From: Flaccisagitta enflata | Taxonomy: Eukaryota; Chaetognatha; Sagittoidea; Aphragmophora | Direction of reading: 5' to 3' | Assembly (NCBI GenBank): GCA_965153355.1 | Contig: OZ231126.1 | Location: 60,636,001-60,700,000 of the forward strand | Length of the DNA: 64,000 nucleotides | Part shown: piece after piece, positions 1-12,933 of the stretch | How the letters are laid out: each line of letters starts with the position of its first letter | How positions within the stretch are numbered: the first letter of the stretch is position 1 | The notes under the pieces: generated by a model | Told to the model about the DNA's origin: nothing | The model's database searches: none | What the model saw: the letters and a program-made list of their open reading frames with translations, nothing else | Position numbers and translations under genes: made by a program

Positions 1-243
1 CGCTCACTCACTTGGCTCACTCCCTCATGGGACAGTTGAAATTCTTGAATATGTGTTTACGCTGTGAACGCTTTTCACGGGAACAAACGCGTTTTTGGCG
101 CTCACTAGAAACACGCCCTCAGTCATGTGCTTATTTTTCTCTCTCTCACAGAATCGTTCTTAAGGATAATTTTTCACAAGAAAAGATCATTATCTTTCTC
201 TTATGCTCTTTTTTCCCCTCTTAAACTGAAAGAAGTTCTTTCA

Positions 244-244
244 G

Positions 245-304
<60 letters not shown>

Positions 305-306
305 TC
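244..306 (+). repeat. (TTTC)n
   Basis: Perfect tetranucleotide run of about 16 units. Confidence 0.95.
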
Positions 307-365
307 AACATTTCATTCTTTCTTTTTTTAAATTCAGTCTGTTTTCTGTTTGTCTTTCCTTTTTT

Positions 366-780
366 GGGCCAGCGGCCAGAAGGCCAGCTAAGCTCTTTCA
401 CACACAGAAATTTCTCCTCCTCCTCCTCCTTCTCCGTCCATACCCCCCCCCCTTGAGGCCCAAATCCTAGCCTTGAGACTCAAATCCCAACCTCGAAGCT
501 CAAATCCCAGCCTAGAGGCTCAAATCCTAGCTTTGAAGCTCAAATCCTAGCTTTGAGGCTCAAATACCAGCCTCAAGCCTCAAGTTACAGTCTCTATCCG
601 TCAGTCTCCAAGCCTCAAATCCAGAGATCTTGGGCTCAAGTCTGTGTGATGTAAATCCCAGTGTCACGTGCTCAAATCCCAGCCTTGGCTCCGTCTCTGG
701 CCTTGAGGCTCAAGTGCAGTCTGGGCTTCGTCTAGCCTCAGGCCTCGATCAGCCTCAAAACAGTCTGCCTCGAAGCTAGT
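366..780 (+). mobile_element. D fold-back element, one-sided copy
   Basis: Left end gggccagcggccagaaggcc, then ctttcacacac and tttctcctcc, then about fifteen units of a 20-bp repeat ctcaaatcccagcctagagg. The right inverted end is missing. Confidence 0.7.
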
Positions 781-1128
781 CAGACAGTTTGATCACATTC
801 AGAGCTACAAAAAATAAAACTAATATGAGTTATGGGTATACAGATCTTACTTTCTAACTCTTGCCATTACCTAGAAGGCAACAGGTACCATGCCCCAGTA
901 TCTAACAGCTTGCATTATTCTTGTCTTTTTCCTCTTTCTTTTTTTTCTTGTTTTTCTTTCTTTCTTTTTTCTCTTTCCTTTCTCTCTTTCCTAATCTTTT
1001 TTCCTTCACATTTTTTCCCTTTCCTATCAATTTATCCACCTGCCTTTGTGTGTTCCTTTTCTGTGTTGGTGGAAGGAGGAGGTCCCGGGCTGGGCTTATT
1101 TGTGTTTTCCACCTTTTTTTTCTCACAG

Positions 1129-1218
1129 CATGAATTGGATTCGATGGTAGAAATCGTGGAAACTCAGACGGAGGCTGTGGAGAAATTGCAAGATAAATAC
1201 GAAAAGGAAAGAAGGGAG
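1129..1218 (+). CDS. Coiled-coil gene, first visible exon (residues 1-30 of the visible part)
   Basis: The acceptor is a T-rich tract ending tctcacag and the donor is gtcagt. The peptide begins HELDSMVEIVET and ends YEKERRE, charged and helical. Phase 0 at both ends. The 5' part of the gene is outside the window, so this is not the true first exon. Confidence 0.85.
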
Positions 1219-1282
1219 GTCAGTATAACATTACTCACCCACTCGAAGAAACGTATTCATGCATACAGTTTTCCTCACACAT

Positions 1283-1583
<301 letters not shown>

Positions 1584-1831
1584 TAACAATGGCAAAAAAA
1601 AACCGGACAAATTTTGAGAGAGCAAAAACATATGAAGATGTTGACCAATTTGCATAAAATTTAGAGTGAATGATAACCATGATTTGGACTATGTGTGGTT
1701 CAAATTTCATCCAAATCCGTTGAATACTTTAGCCGTAATCTCGTTTTTACTGAAGTCACCTCTTTTTTTGTCTGCCAGAGATGACATTTATCCTTCATCA
1801 AAATAATTCCATTTTTAGTAAAATTGACAGT

Positions 1832-1921
1832 ATTGCTAGCGCAATACTACAGTTTTACGACAGTTGAGAGATGAAATCCGAATATATTGTCAAACAACAG
1901 GAATGTATTGCAATGTAGCGG
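1832..1921 (+). repeat. Exact 90-bp duplicate, copy 1
   Basis: Identical to 5297-5386. Begins attgctagcgcaatactac, itself partly palindromic. Confidence 0.95.
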
Positions 1922-2539
1922 ATCGGTCATCCATGACTGAATGAATCATTAGAACATGAACATGAAAGAAAAGAATGTCTTCAATCATTTGACAAATCTT
2001 GACAGCTTCTGCTTCTGCCTTTCTCAACTCTATGGCGCTTCATTGTGGGCTTAAACTTTGGCGCCGACAAAGCGTGATGCTGATGACGAAAATTGTGACC
2101 CTGATGTACTTCAACCTCTTGCGCTTTTCCCCACTGACTGCCAGGGATGTTGAGTATCCGTGGTCTCGACCAATCTCGTAATCAGACCTCAAAAGATGAA
2201 AAGATTTGTGGTAGTATTTCCAAACTTGGCAAAATATTTGCCCTAACACAGTGTATGATCTTTCAACTCAAAAGGTATATCTGCAAAAGAAAGTTTAATT
2301 ATTAACAACTTTATATGCGACATAGGCGAGAGCCAAACCGGCAGTTTGATAGCTACATACACACAATAGTCGAAATTCAATCTAGAGCGAGAAAACTTAA
2401 CCTCTTAGATAACCAAAAAATGAGCCGAAACCAAAGTTTGACGGCTGTATACTGCGAACTGCCATGTATAAGCTTAGTCGAAGCACCAACAAGATGTTGG
2501 TCTTGACGACTACATTCAAAACTTCGAAGGGACTTTTCT

Positions 2540-3740
2540 TTCCATTCCCTTTATCTTGAGCATCCAACGCCATATACCTCGATAGAGACGAATAGGGAGT
2601 AAAAAGGAAACTGCTAACACCGAGTCAAGACTGAAATGAGGGCTAAAATCTCCATCTGGAAATGCAAAAGTCATTAGAAAGTCATGTCTTGTACAATTCG
2701 GAACCTGAAAATGATGAATAATTAGTTGAATGGATTTCATAAAATATCTACCTGTTCGAACTGGCAAAATAGACGACCTTAGCAGGTCCTTCCTTTCAAG
2801 GAATAATGTCGCAACAACCAATAGACTGAACTTCATAAGTTGACAGCCTTTTAAAAGATTGACTGTAAGACCAGCTATGACAGAAGGCTTAGACAGTTCA
2901 GAGAGGAAATCGAAAGCAGGTCGTGACAACAATGCTTTGACGATAAAGGAAATTGTAAATCAACCAAAGACTAACCATGACAATTTGACTAAACAGTCAT
3001 AACCAGTCATAGACAAAATTGACTCAATCCAATTGTTGTGACAAATGTAGTCACTTACTTAACGAGATTTCTATGGACCTGTGGTCATTCCATTTAGCTG
3101 CTGACGAGAGCTATTTGGGAGTGCTGCTGGATGTCAACTCAGCAACTAGGATACAAGGATATTTCCTTTTTTACCCAGTCAAACATGTTTCACGACAAAA
3201 TGAAAAATAAGCACAAGGATGATTAAAGCAATGCAGACACAACGAAATCAATATCGAGCTATGAAATAAATGAAAATACCAAACAGGCGAGAAAATATAT
3301 GTCTATTGTTCCTTTTCATTTTGAGCATGTTTCGCATCCTTCGCCATGAACCTCGAGAAGAAATGGGGGGGAGTCAAAAAAAAAAAAAAAAAAAAAAAAA
3401 AAACTGCTAGAATTGTATATAAATTTGAATGAAATCCAAAAATCCCATTTGTTAAAGCAGAAATTGTTAGTAAGCCAAGTCACGTAAAATTCGAAACCTG
3501 CAAAACGATTAAAGGCTCATATTACATAACTACCTGATTCAAAATGGAAAAACAAAATGCTTTAAAGAGGTCCTACTCTCTATATGAAATGTCATGTAAC
3601 CACAATAAAAGACTGAACTTCGTGAGTTGACAGCCTTATCAACGATGACTGTATGGCTAACTATGACAGAAGGCTCCGACAGTTCAGAGATGAAATCGAA
3701 AGCAGGTCGTGACAACAATGCTTTGACGATAGTATCAGAA
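2540..3740 (+). repeat. Diverged direct duplication, about 2540-2945 and 3315-3735
   Basis: Shared blocks include gaaatcgaaagcaggtcgtg and acaacaatgctttgacgata in the same order about 790 bp apart, with many substitutions. A poly-A run lies at 3378-3403 in the second copy. No coding frame is kept. Confidence 0.75.
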
Positions 3741-5197
3741 AAAATCGAAAAGCACCTGATGATCAATTGTGACAGAATTGACAGCGATTGCAACAAACCA
3801 GCAATCTAATGGCTGCAATCTTTCCCTTTTCTGAGGGAGTTACACCAAAAATTATGTGCAAGAACATATGGTAAATTTGGCGACATAGCCAGAGGTAACC
3901 CTTTTAATGTAAGCGCCGTACCTGCTCACATACGTAATTCTAAATAAAAGGAAAAGGATAAGCTGGCCTCGGAAACCTGCTGGAATTGATGTGTGATAAA
4001 TTGAAGGTTTGACCATACAGACTATCAAAGACACTCAAAACATGATTTATTGCAAACCACTTCATCACATCTGTTTGAATTCTGAAATCCCTCCAAATCT
4101 TGAATGCGCATGATTAACTGTAGCAGGTGCCCTGGAAATTCATTTCAAAAAATAACAATCCCAAGCCGACGTGAAGTCGTCCATGACATGAAGATAGCCC
4201 CTGCAAAATATGAATTGCCCCATAAGAAAGGGTTTTTTAGGAAACATTACATCCACTTCCAAGCCAAATCACTAGAGAGACCTGAATACAAGAAAAAGGT
4301 TGTATTAACTTCCCTTCAAGCCCGAGCTCTTATTTTGACTGAAAGCCAGGATTTTCGACTGGCAGAATAAGGATAGTTAAAACTCCTCCAGTGCATGATA
4401 TGATTCATACAATAATACAATTTGGTTTTAATCGTAAATAGTATCTGGGATAAAATCGACCAGAGTTTGTCAGCCCTCAGTGCTGACATTGCTTAGCCAG
4501 GAGCGTGTCGACTGGCTAAATGGGGGCAGCACTGTCTTTCCCTTTTTTAGCAGCATTACAAGCTGTATAGATCTCTTAAATTTTTTGTTTATGATATTCT
4601 CTGACAGAATCAGCTCTGCTCGTTTTTCACAAAATTCTAACAACGAAGATCTGCTTGTTGACAAGCCTAAAATTAAATAAGACTTTTACGATAATGTTAG
4701 AGTAAATGGAGAAAATGCAAGAGTTTTCCGTCACATCCAGACTACCACTAACAATAAACCGTGTTCATTTTAAAATCTACGCAGATTCTACCTTAATTCC
4801 TGTTGATAGTTGATACCTGTTAACTTTTCTCCGTGACTAGGGTCCCGCTCAAACCGTAAACATAAATCCTGCAATTATGACCTACATCAAAACACGCAAC
4901 TGTGATCCCTTGTGAGCCCCCTCACCAAATTTGAATAACCCTCTAAAAACTTTAGCAATCTCATAGATAACACATAATTTTGATTTAAATACAAACCACC
5001 TGAATGATTGTGAGAGAAATTGCCAAAACATGTATGTGTAGCGAGCTCAAGATATCACCGGGATTGTAATAAAATGACCCATGAATATGTTAAGCATGCC
5101 AATTAATTCTAAAACTCAACCACCATAACTAATAGTTGATGAATGAAGAAAAATTTTCCTCTTGACGGTGACAAACTCCCCAACGGGTGGGAAGGGT

Positions 5198-5296
5198 GGG
5201 TTACAGAGCAAACCTAAGTGAAGATTTTAACCTTGTTATGAAAGATGTAACAGAAAATGTATTCTCCTTTCATCTCTCCCTCCGTAAAACTTCCAT
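5198..5296 (+). repeat. Exact 99-bp direct repeat, copy 1
   Basis: Begins gggttacagagcaaacctaa; identical to 5798-5896, exactly 600 bp apart. Confidence 0.95.
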
Positions 5297-5386
5297 ATTG
5301 CTAGCGCAATACTACAGTTTTACGACAGTTGAGAGATGAAATCCGAATATATTGTCAAACAACAGGAATGTATTGCAATGTAGCGG
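5297..5386 (+). repeat. Exact 90-bp duplicate, copy 2
   Basis: Identical to 1832-1921 and abuts the 99-bp duplicate at 5198-5296 without a spacer. Confidence 0.95.
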
Positions 5387-5797
5387 CCTAAGTAATCACA
5401 AAGAAAAAGAAGGTGAGTGTATGAGACTTAAACTGACCAAGATCTTCTGAAGATGACGACAACATGATTTTCCACCCTCTGGGCTCCAAATCTCAGTCAA
5501 ACCCATCCTCTCCAGCTTGCAGATCGCACGATGCTTGTTTATCCATGTTGCTATTTCTCTGATGTGAACCTCGTTCTCCTTGCCGCCTCCACTGTAGTCT
5601 TCTCTGCTTGTTGCGACCTTTCCACGTAATGTGACATCATGACAGCTCCTCATGGCTTTGTTCTTGACCTTGACTGATCATGCAGACTTAACTGGTGCTC
5701 CAGAATAAACAAAAACCGCAAAGAAATAAAAAAGTAAACAAGACTAGAAAGATAAGAAGAATTCCAGAAAAATCTATTGACACTAACCGACCGATCC

Positions 5798-5896
5798 GGG
5801 TTACAGAGCAAACCTAAGTGAAGATTTTAACCTTGTTATGAAAGATGTAACAGAAAATGTATTCTCCTTTCATCTCTCCCTCCGTAAAACTTCCAT
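5798..5896 (+). repeat. Exact 99-bp direct repeat, copy 2
   Basis: Identical to 5198-5296. The 501 bp between the copies includes the 90-bp duplicate and a unique 411-bp segment. Confidence 0.95.
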
Positions 5897-6671
5897 GTGC
5901 AAAAAGTTTTGGGAGTTTTGTTATGATTTTTGAACTGTAGTCTGATGGTGTTATTTACTAGGCAAAATTTGCTTCTACTTAGATAAAGTCTAGTGGGGTA
6001 AATATTGGTTGATTGTAAGCTTGTTCAGGATAAGAAATATTTAGCCACCTGTAAAAATATTTTTGCAATTTGGGGGTCTAAAAATGCTTCAATCTTCACC
6101 AAAATTTTACTGGAGATGAACCATATGTACAAAAGTTACCAGTTAAAAAATTATGATAATTGTTAAAAAATACGGCTTTAGTATCGATTTATATTTCAGA
6201 TTTCATCTTCATTTACTTCATTCTTAAAACCGTAAAAAAACGTTTGGGCAAACTTGCTGTTTCTGCTGAAATAATTAGAGTTTCGTAGTAAAATTTTTAC
6301 CACAGTCTGCTAACAATGTGGTCTACTTCCACTTCAAATTTCATCAAAATCGGACTAGATTTAGTATGGTTTTTTAAAGTTTGTTTATTCTTTTTTTGTA
6401 AATTCTTATGTGTGCAGATTGAATTTCTGATCATCTGACAAGCACTTTTAAAAAATCTATAATTCTCAAACTATTTGGAGCAGGTCATTGATTTTTTCAG
6501 CGATGCTTTATGATACTAAAAGGTAACTTCAGTAAAAATTTCAGCACACTGGGTGAATTTTCAAAAAGGAGTACTAACTGTCAAATTGGACTGTCCACAC
6601 ATTTTTTTTTACGCACAAATTCGTAACACGCTAAACACTGAACTAAACACCTGCGTATTACACAGTAGCCG

Positions 6672-6779
<108 letters not shown>

Positions 6780-6989
6780 CGCAGAACCCCTTTTTTAGCT
6801 TCCTGCCTTCCGACTCTGAGATTGAATGAAGTGTTTCCATGGCAGAATGTGACAAGTGACAACAAAACATAATTTGTCATCGTCATACGTCCTTCCTCAT
6901 TCCTCACCGTTGTTCTCATATTGATATCCTCTCTTTCATGAAATGCAATCATTCCTCTCTCTCCTTTTCATGATCAAGATCAATGGTTT

Positions 6990-7122
<133 letters not shown>

Positions 7123-7478
7123 TCCGCCATTATTTTCGTCGCCGCACTATCTACATCCATATCATCATCATCATAATCATCGCTGTTGTCATCATCACGG
7201 CATCATTTTTCACCTTAAGAAAAGCGGACATGGTAAGTAAGTAAGTATGCATATCAAAAAGGATGTAGAACAGATGAAATAAGCGTGCCGGTGAATATGA
7301 CTAAGTGGATGTGTTTCTTTTTTTCTTTTTTCAATAAAAAAAAATTGATAACACCAAAGGAACGTGTGTCGCGCAAGTTCTGCTTTATCAAAATCTGCTC
7401 TTGTAATTCCGTCGATGTAGTTGAGCAAGAATAGCACCACCGTAGTGGTGCCATAACTATTCAATCCTAAAATGTATA

Positions 7479-7615
7479 GGTAAAATGTAAAATCCTAAAA
7501 GGTAAAATGTAAAATGTAAAATGTAAAATGTAAAATGTAAAATGTAAAATGTAAAATGTAAAATGTAAAATGTAAAATGTAAAATGTAAAATGTAAAATG
7601 TAAAATCCTAAAATG
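7479..7615 (+). repeat. (TAAAATG)n heptamer array
   Basis: About sixteen copies of a 7-bp unit that also occurs once in the sequence aatcctaaaatgtatagg found on both sides of the neighbouring MITE (7452-7478 and 8238-8264). The array probably grew from that flanking sequence. Confidence 0.9.
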
Positions 7616-7617
7616 TA

Positions 7618-8238
7618 TACAGTACCTTCCGAGCAAACCCGGCTAAAACTGGAGGATTAATTTTTTTTACTTTAATTTCATTTCCCAAACTTAATTTTTT
7701 GTATCTAACTTAATTAAAAGATACTTAATTTCTTGAATATATTTGGCTGTCAAAAAAAATAACTCGTGAAATCAAAGTGCATGAAGACATCAGAATTGAG
7801 TGTTCTAACCCAGACCATTGGATTCGGCAGAAAATTTTACCTATCCTAGACTACAAGAACAGCTCAGTCAGACAATTATTTCAGATTTTATAGCCATTTC
7901 AAGTTTTTAAGGACAATTGTCTTAAAATAATTTAGGACAATTGTCCTTAAAAATTTTAAATGGCCATAAAATCCTAAATAGTTGTCTGACTGAGCTGTTC
8001 TTGTAGTCTAGGATAGGTAAAATTTTCTGCCAAATCCAATGGTTTGGGTTAGAACACTCAATTCTGATGTCTTCATGCACTTTGATTTCACAAGTTATTT
8101 TTTTTCACAGCCAAATATGTTCAAGGAATTAATTATTTTTTAATTAAGTTAGATACAAAAAATTAAGTTTGGGAAATGAAATTAAAATAAAAAAATTAAT
8201 CCTCCAGTTTTAGCCGGGTTTTCTCGGAAAGTACTGTA
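7618..8238. mobile_element. Tc1/mariner-like palindromic MITE
   Basis: A near-perfect palindrome of about 620 bp whose ends read TACAGTACCTTCCGAG and CTCGGAAAGTACTGTA, that is CAGT-type termini flanked by TA. CAGT ends and TA duplications are standard for Tc1/mariner. Centre near 7925. No coding frame. Confidence 0.75.
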
Positions 8239-8284
8239 ACTATTCAATCCTAAAATGTATAGGTCTAAAGGTCTATAAGTTTTT

Positions 8285-8385
8285 ATTTTTTCAATGCATC
8301 GCGACGCGACACGGGGAAGAAAATAAAAAAAGGGGGGGGGGGGAGAAATCAAAGGCGATTCAATGATTTACACTCCCGCTGCTTT
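8285..8385 (-). mobile_element. hAT-like MITE, short fragment
   Basis: Read on the minus strand it has gtaaatcattgaatcgcc, tttgatttc, a C run and cttccccgtg, matching the left part of the copies at 27892 and 52543. Confidence 0.5.
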
Positions 8386-9177
8386 GATGGAAGGCCCAGT
8401 AACTGCGGACTGCAGAGCAAACTTGACGGAGAGACTGACCGATGGATCGACACATGACACAAATCATAATGTTTATAATTTATAAAGTATGACAGGTGGA
8501 ACAACATCCCTCACTATACCCAAACTAAGAATATGGAAGAGGGCCTTGTGAGCCCTCACTGACTAGTTACTACGCGCATCACTCCTAGTTTTCCATTATA
8601 TAAACGCGAGAGAAATAAGAAGTAAGGGAAATAATTAGACGCGCAATCATCGTCATTAATCGTCCATCATATTCATTAAACGAAATCCGAAGCTAACTCC
8701 TAGTATTCTTAGTAATGATTGCGCGGAAACGCTGAACCTCTCATCTTTTATTAATTTCCATATGAAAAGTGTCGGTGGTGTGGTGTGGTGTGGTGTGTGG
8801 TGTGTAGCGCTTAGAAACGGGGGACGAGGTGGAGGAGGAAATAATGTAGAAACAGGGCGATGACGAAAAGGCATCGGTCTATTAAAATGCCGCTGCATCA
8901 AAATCGTTGCTAAGGCCGGTGAATAATAGAAACAATTCGCTTACGTCGAGGTGCATACGAAGACCAAATTTCACGAGTCAAACCAATTTTTTCAATATCT
9001 TAAATTCCACTGATTTAGATTTTTTTCATTAAAAAATGTAATTATTATGTTGTATTTATTTCAGTTTTGCATGGAAAAGCATTGGTTATTAAAAAGGAGA
9101 GTGCTGCGAAAGTAAAAAGGGGAGGAAATATGAAGGAATTCTGAAAATAATTGATTTTGCAATTTGACTTGTCTTAG

Positions 9178-9322
9178 GGAAAATTCTTAAACTCTCTCTA
9201 AATATAAAATTTTGCATTTTTAAAAACATGGCCTCATTCTAAGAACATATAAGATGAGGGCCATGTTCTTAAAAATGCAAAATTCTTTAATTTATTGAAG
9301 TCTTAGAATTTTCCCTTCAAAG
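9178..9322. repeat. Small palindrome
   Basis: Arms such as ttgcatttttaaaaacatgg and its complement around a short centre at about 9245 make a 145-bp hairpin. No target duplication seen. Confidence 0.7.
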
Positions 9323-9892
9323 GTTTTGAATTTTTGCTCTATCATTTTAAAAGAATCTATTACTTTGGGTGATCATTTCTTGTCTTTAACAATAAAACAA
9401 AGCAGTGCCTTTATCATACTAGGTTTTCTTTTGCTAATAAGATAATTCTAAATAACAAAACTATAAATTTTATTTAAGAAATTATAATCTGGTTATTAAT
9501 ATAATTATAGAAAGAGTCTGAAACCGAAACTTTTCCTTCGTTTGCACCCCGACTTACTAGCAATTTTATGCATACTGTTTTCAGATTTTGTTTAAGAAGC
9601 TTGAATATTTTTCTCAACTGAAAGATAGCGTTAACATGCGTAAACCATATGACATATTTATCTTTCTTATCAACAATGACACCAAGCACAATCTTTTATT
9701 TAAATGATCATGAGGGTTAAATTATTAAACATTATAGTTTTTTTAATGTCGAAAAACCTACAAGGTCAGTATCATGAAAGATGTCATTTCTTCCACTGGT
9801 GTCAATCAATTTTTTTTCCCACTGTTCCATGGAAATGTCTTTGTTCCTTCGTCGCGAAAATGATCTCTAGTGAAGTATGGCAGAGAAAGAGC

Positions 9893-10256
9893 AACTGCGA
9901 GAGCGAGAGCAAGAGCAAGAGCAAGAGTGAGAGCGAGGGCCCAAGAGCGAGAGCAAGAGCAAGAGAGCGAGAGAGCGAGAAAGCGAGAGAGCAAGAGTGA
10001 GAGCGAGAGCGAGAGAGCGAGAGCGAGAGCGAGAGAGCGAGAGCGTGGGAACAGGGAGTGAGAGAGCGAGAGCAAGAGAGCGAGAGCGAGAGAGAGAGAG
10101 CGAGAGAGCGAGAGCAAGAGCAAGAGAGCGAGGGCAAGAGAGCAAGGGCAAGAGAGCGAGGGAAAGAGAGCGAGGGCAAGAGAGCGAGAGAGCGAGAGAG
10201 AGGGCCAGAGAGCGAGAGAGAGGGCCAAAGAGCGAGAGAGAAGGCCAGAGAGCGAG
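9893..10256 (+). repeat. Purine-rich (GAGAGC)n-type array
   Basis: About 360 bp of gagagcgagagcaagagc variants, nearly pure purine plus C on one strand. Confidence 0.9.
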
Positions 10257-10675
10257 AATGTCATCGCTAAATCGATTTCATTCGATCCTAATTATGACAT
10301 TCCACGTCATTTCTGCTGCTATTACTAGTCAATCCTGTCCATTCTGTCATTTTTGTCATTTCATTTGGTCTCCTGATGACAGGGACATTGTCCTTTTCAT
10401 GAAATAAGATTACGTGAAGGTCCGCTGTGTCTATCTTTCACGACTCCCAAGCTTTAAATTCACAAAGGAGCGCGTTCCACCACTTTTTTGCTCGTTTGAG
10501 AAAAAAGTTCACAAAAAAATTGCAATTTTGGCATTGAACGACTTCAGTTTAAGACTCAATTTCTGGTATCAGTGAAATATACCTCAGCTCTCAAACGTTA
10601 TTCAAAATGGGGGATGAGGAGGTTGGGGTTGGAAATGATGCATGAAAATGACGGTGATAGTGATGGTGTCAATGG

Positions 10676-11307
10676 TAAAAAATCTCAGGATTATGTCAAA
10701 ATTGGGGGATTTTGCCGTCCATCCCGTACCAGACCAATTTTGACCCAAGGAATCCAAATCGGCAGTCAGAAATGGTCTCAGGTCAATATTTCGATAGGCT
10801 ATGGCTACATTTCTCAGGTCAAAATACTATTTAAGGTCAAATTTTCAAAATTGGAAATTTGTCAATATGATTGCAGATTCAAAATCCTTGGAAAAAACTA
10901 TTTAAGAAAAGTATCTTTCCTTTTTTGAAATTTTGATTGGAACATAGTCAAAATTAGCGTTAGACATCCAAAATAGAGTAAAATTGCTCTTTTGTCTAAA
11001 TTTGGCTTAATTTTGACGGATAATGTTAATTTTGACTATGTTCTAATCAAAATTTTAAAAAAAGAAAGACACTTTCCTCACACAGTTTTTTGCAAAGATT
11101 TTGAATCTGCAATCAGATTGACGAATTTCCAATTTTGAAAATTTGACCTTCTAAAGTATTTTGACCTGAGAAATGTAGCCGTAGCCTATCGAAATATTGA
11201 CCTGAGACCATTTTTGACTGCAGATTTGGATTCCTGGGGTCAAAATTGGTCTAGAATGGGATGGACGGTAAAATACCACAATTTTGACATAATCCTGAGA
11301 TTTTTTA
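10676..11307. mobile_element. 632-bp palindromic MITE with 10-bp duplication
   Basis: Ends TAAAAAATCTCAGG and CCTGAGATTTTTTA, flanked on both sides by gtgtcaatgg (10666-10675 and 11308-11317). The two arms of about 300 bp are complementary with scattered changes. Superfamily uncertain; a 9-10 bp duplication would suit Mutator-like elements. Confidence 0.75.
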
Positions 11308-11928
11308 GTGTCAATGGATTTAGCAGTTAAACAGTGTTTTTATTGTTTATTTATTGTTTATTGTTTATGTTTGTGGCGGAGAGCCGTCAATGGGACGATC
11401 ACCTGATGAAAAATGCCGGTTAAGGGGTGTTTATTATCTGTAACAATACGTCCTTCAGATGATGCTAACCATTTCAATGTAGGAACATTTGCACGGCAGA
11501 TTGTGGAGTAATCAGGTTGGAAAAAAAGTTGACTGATTTTTTAAACGAGCGAACAGACTATGAAAATATGAAAAAAAAATGAAAAATTTATCATTTTGCT
11601 TGTCTAGTATTATGTAGAAAGGGCCCATAGAGTCAGAATGTCATTTTTCAGCAAGTAAAAATAAGAGAGGTTTAGAGAAATGCGACTCACTGTGAAATAA
11701 GATACTTTTGCGCTTGTAAAAAGGCCTGTACGCCGCTGTACTCAAGGGGACATATAGTTTTGACCATGCTGAATCTAAATCTGGTTTCATTTTTTTTCCG
11801 ATTTCATCCGAGGCAACGCGATGAAAATAAGAGGAAGCATCTCTTTAAAAGTGCCAACCAAAACAGTGTCATGGAAATTGCGCGTAAAACGCAAGTGAAC
11901 AGTTTGTGGTTTGCGCTTGTATATTTGT

Positions 11929-12020
11929 GTTGTTGTTGTTGTTTTTAATGTTGTTGTTGTTGTTGTTTTTAATGTTGTTGTTGTCGTTGTTGTTGCTGTT
12001 GTTGTTGTTGTTGTTGTTGG
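11929..12020 (+). repeat. (GTT)n
   Basis: Interrupted trinucleotide array ending seven bases before the acceptor of the coding fragment at 12027. Confidence 0.9.
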
Positions 12021-12026
12021 TTTTAG

Positions 12027-12278
12027 TGGCTTTTTTTCTCCTTATTATTCTCATACTTCAATGTCATCATATTTGTTGAGCGCATGTTCGGCTACTGGAA
12101 GATGTTGATGACGTACATGCCAAATGTACGCGCGTTGACCGCCAAAAGCTTTACTCTTTCTGCAATGAACAAGACTCACGTTTGGCTTTCGGCGAAAAGT
12201 GACGAGAAACGCCGTGCAATAGTGACTCAGGCGCAGAAAGACGTGCCAAGGCTAAGAAAGAGATACAAAGAATGCCAG
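12027..12278 (+). pseudogene. Exon-like fragment of a transposon-type protein
   Basis: Between an acceptor ggttttag (after a GTT array) and a donor CAG|gtagcc the frame reads VERMFGYWKMLMTYMPN, then SAMNKTHVWLSAKSDEKRR and DVPRLRKRYKECQ. The pattern E-R-x-F-G..., NKT..WL...S.E... resembles the C-terminal part of transposase-like proteins I have seen in invertebrate genomes; I cannot name the family. Both ends are phase 0, so it could also be spliced into the host coiled-coil mRNA as a cassette. A shorter version could start at 12081. Confidence 0.35.
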
Positions 12279-12393
12279 GTAGCCTTACCATCAGTCACAA
12301 CAACACAAACACAAACACTAATACCCATGCACAAACACTCAATAGATATTAACTAAACGACATAAGAATAATATAGGGCACCCGCTCATTCAA

Positions 12394-12408
12394 GCACACA
12401 CACACACA

Positions 12409-12439
<31 letters not shown>

Positions 12440-12540
12440 GCACACAAACACACAAACACGCACACGCACACACACATATAAACACACACACACACACGTA
12501 CACGCACACACTCACACACACATATAAACACACACACGTA
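12394..12540 (+). repeat. Degenerate (CA)n
   Basis: CA array with aacac, cgcac and atata interruptions. Confidence 0.9.
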
Positions 12541-12896
12541 CACGGTGTTCGAGTTGAAAAATGTAAAACATGTATTTTAGACGCTGCTGTGTGATAGTCC
12601 ATGCATTTCGATTGAAAGACCTGATTCCTGGGATGATTACTGTGTTTCAAATGCATTGACTTTATTCAGGGGAACAAAAATCTAAATGAGAATTAATTTT
12701 TAAAATCTTACGACACAAGTAAAAAGTGCAACAGCATCAGTGGACATGATAAGTATGATTGCATCTTTTTGGATCAAATTAAGAAATCCTGGTGAGGTCA
12801 ATATTTGCCTAACTAGTTGATGTTGAATAAAAAAATTGGCCGATCTGCCTTATGCATGTGAGTAACCCTGCGTCACTTGTTCCATTGACCAGTGAA

Positions 12897-12933
<37 letters not shown>

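Larger units (their letters stand above)
1..1128. other. Intron upstream of first visible exon
   Basis: Holds a (TTTC)n array at 244-306, a one-sided D fold-back element at 366-780 and a pyrimidine-rich stretch at 915-1030. I see nothing coding. Confidence 0.7.

Noticed and set aside
4104-4370. 88-codon plus-strand frame
   Set aside because: AT-rich, in diverged intron sequence, no recognised motif.
5396-5653. 85-codon minus-strand frame (REIATWINKHRAI)
   Set aside because: Looks protein-like in composition but I recognise no family and see no splice context; not enough to call a gene.
5198-5896. 99-bp direct repeats as LTRs of a small retroelement
   Set aside because: No TG..CA ends, no primer site or polypurine tract, and the left repeat abuts another exact duplicate; a patchwork duplication explains it better.
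9797-10407. Several overlapping Ser/Arg- and Arg/Glu-repeat frames
   Set aside because: All are readings of one purine-rich array in different frames and strands.
12090-12200. Alternative frame LEDVDDVHAKCTRVDRQK as exon of the coiled-coil gene
   Set aside because: It looks helical, but ends at TGA, and its phase does not fit exon 2, which is open only in phase 0.
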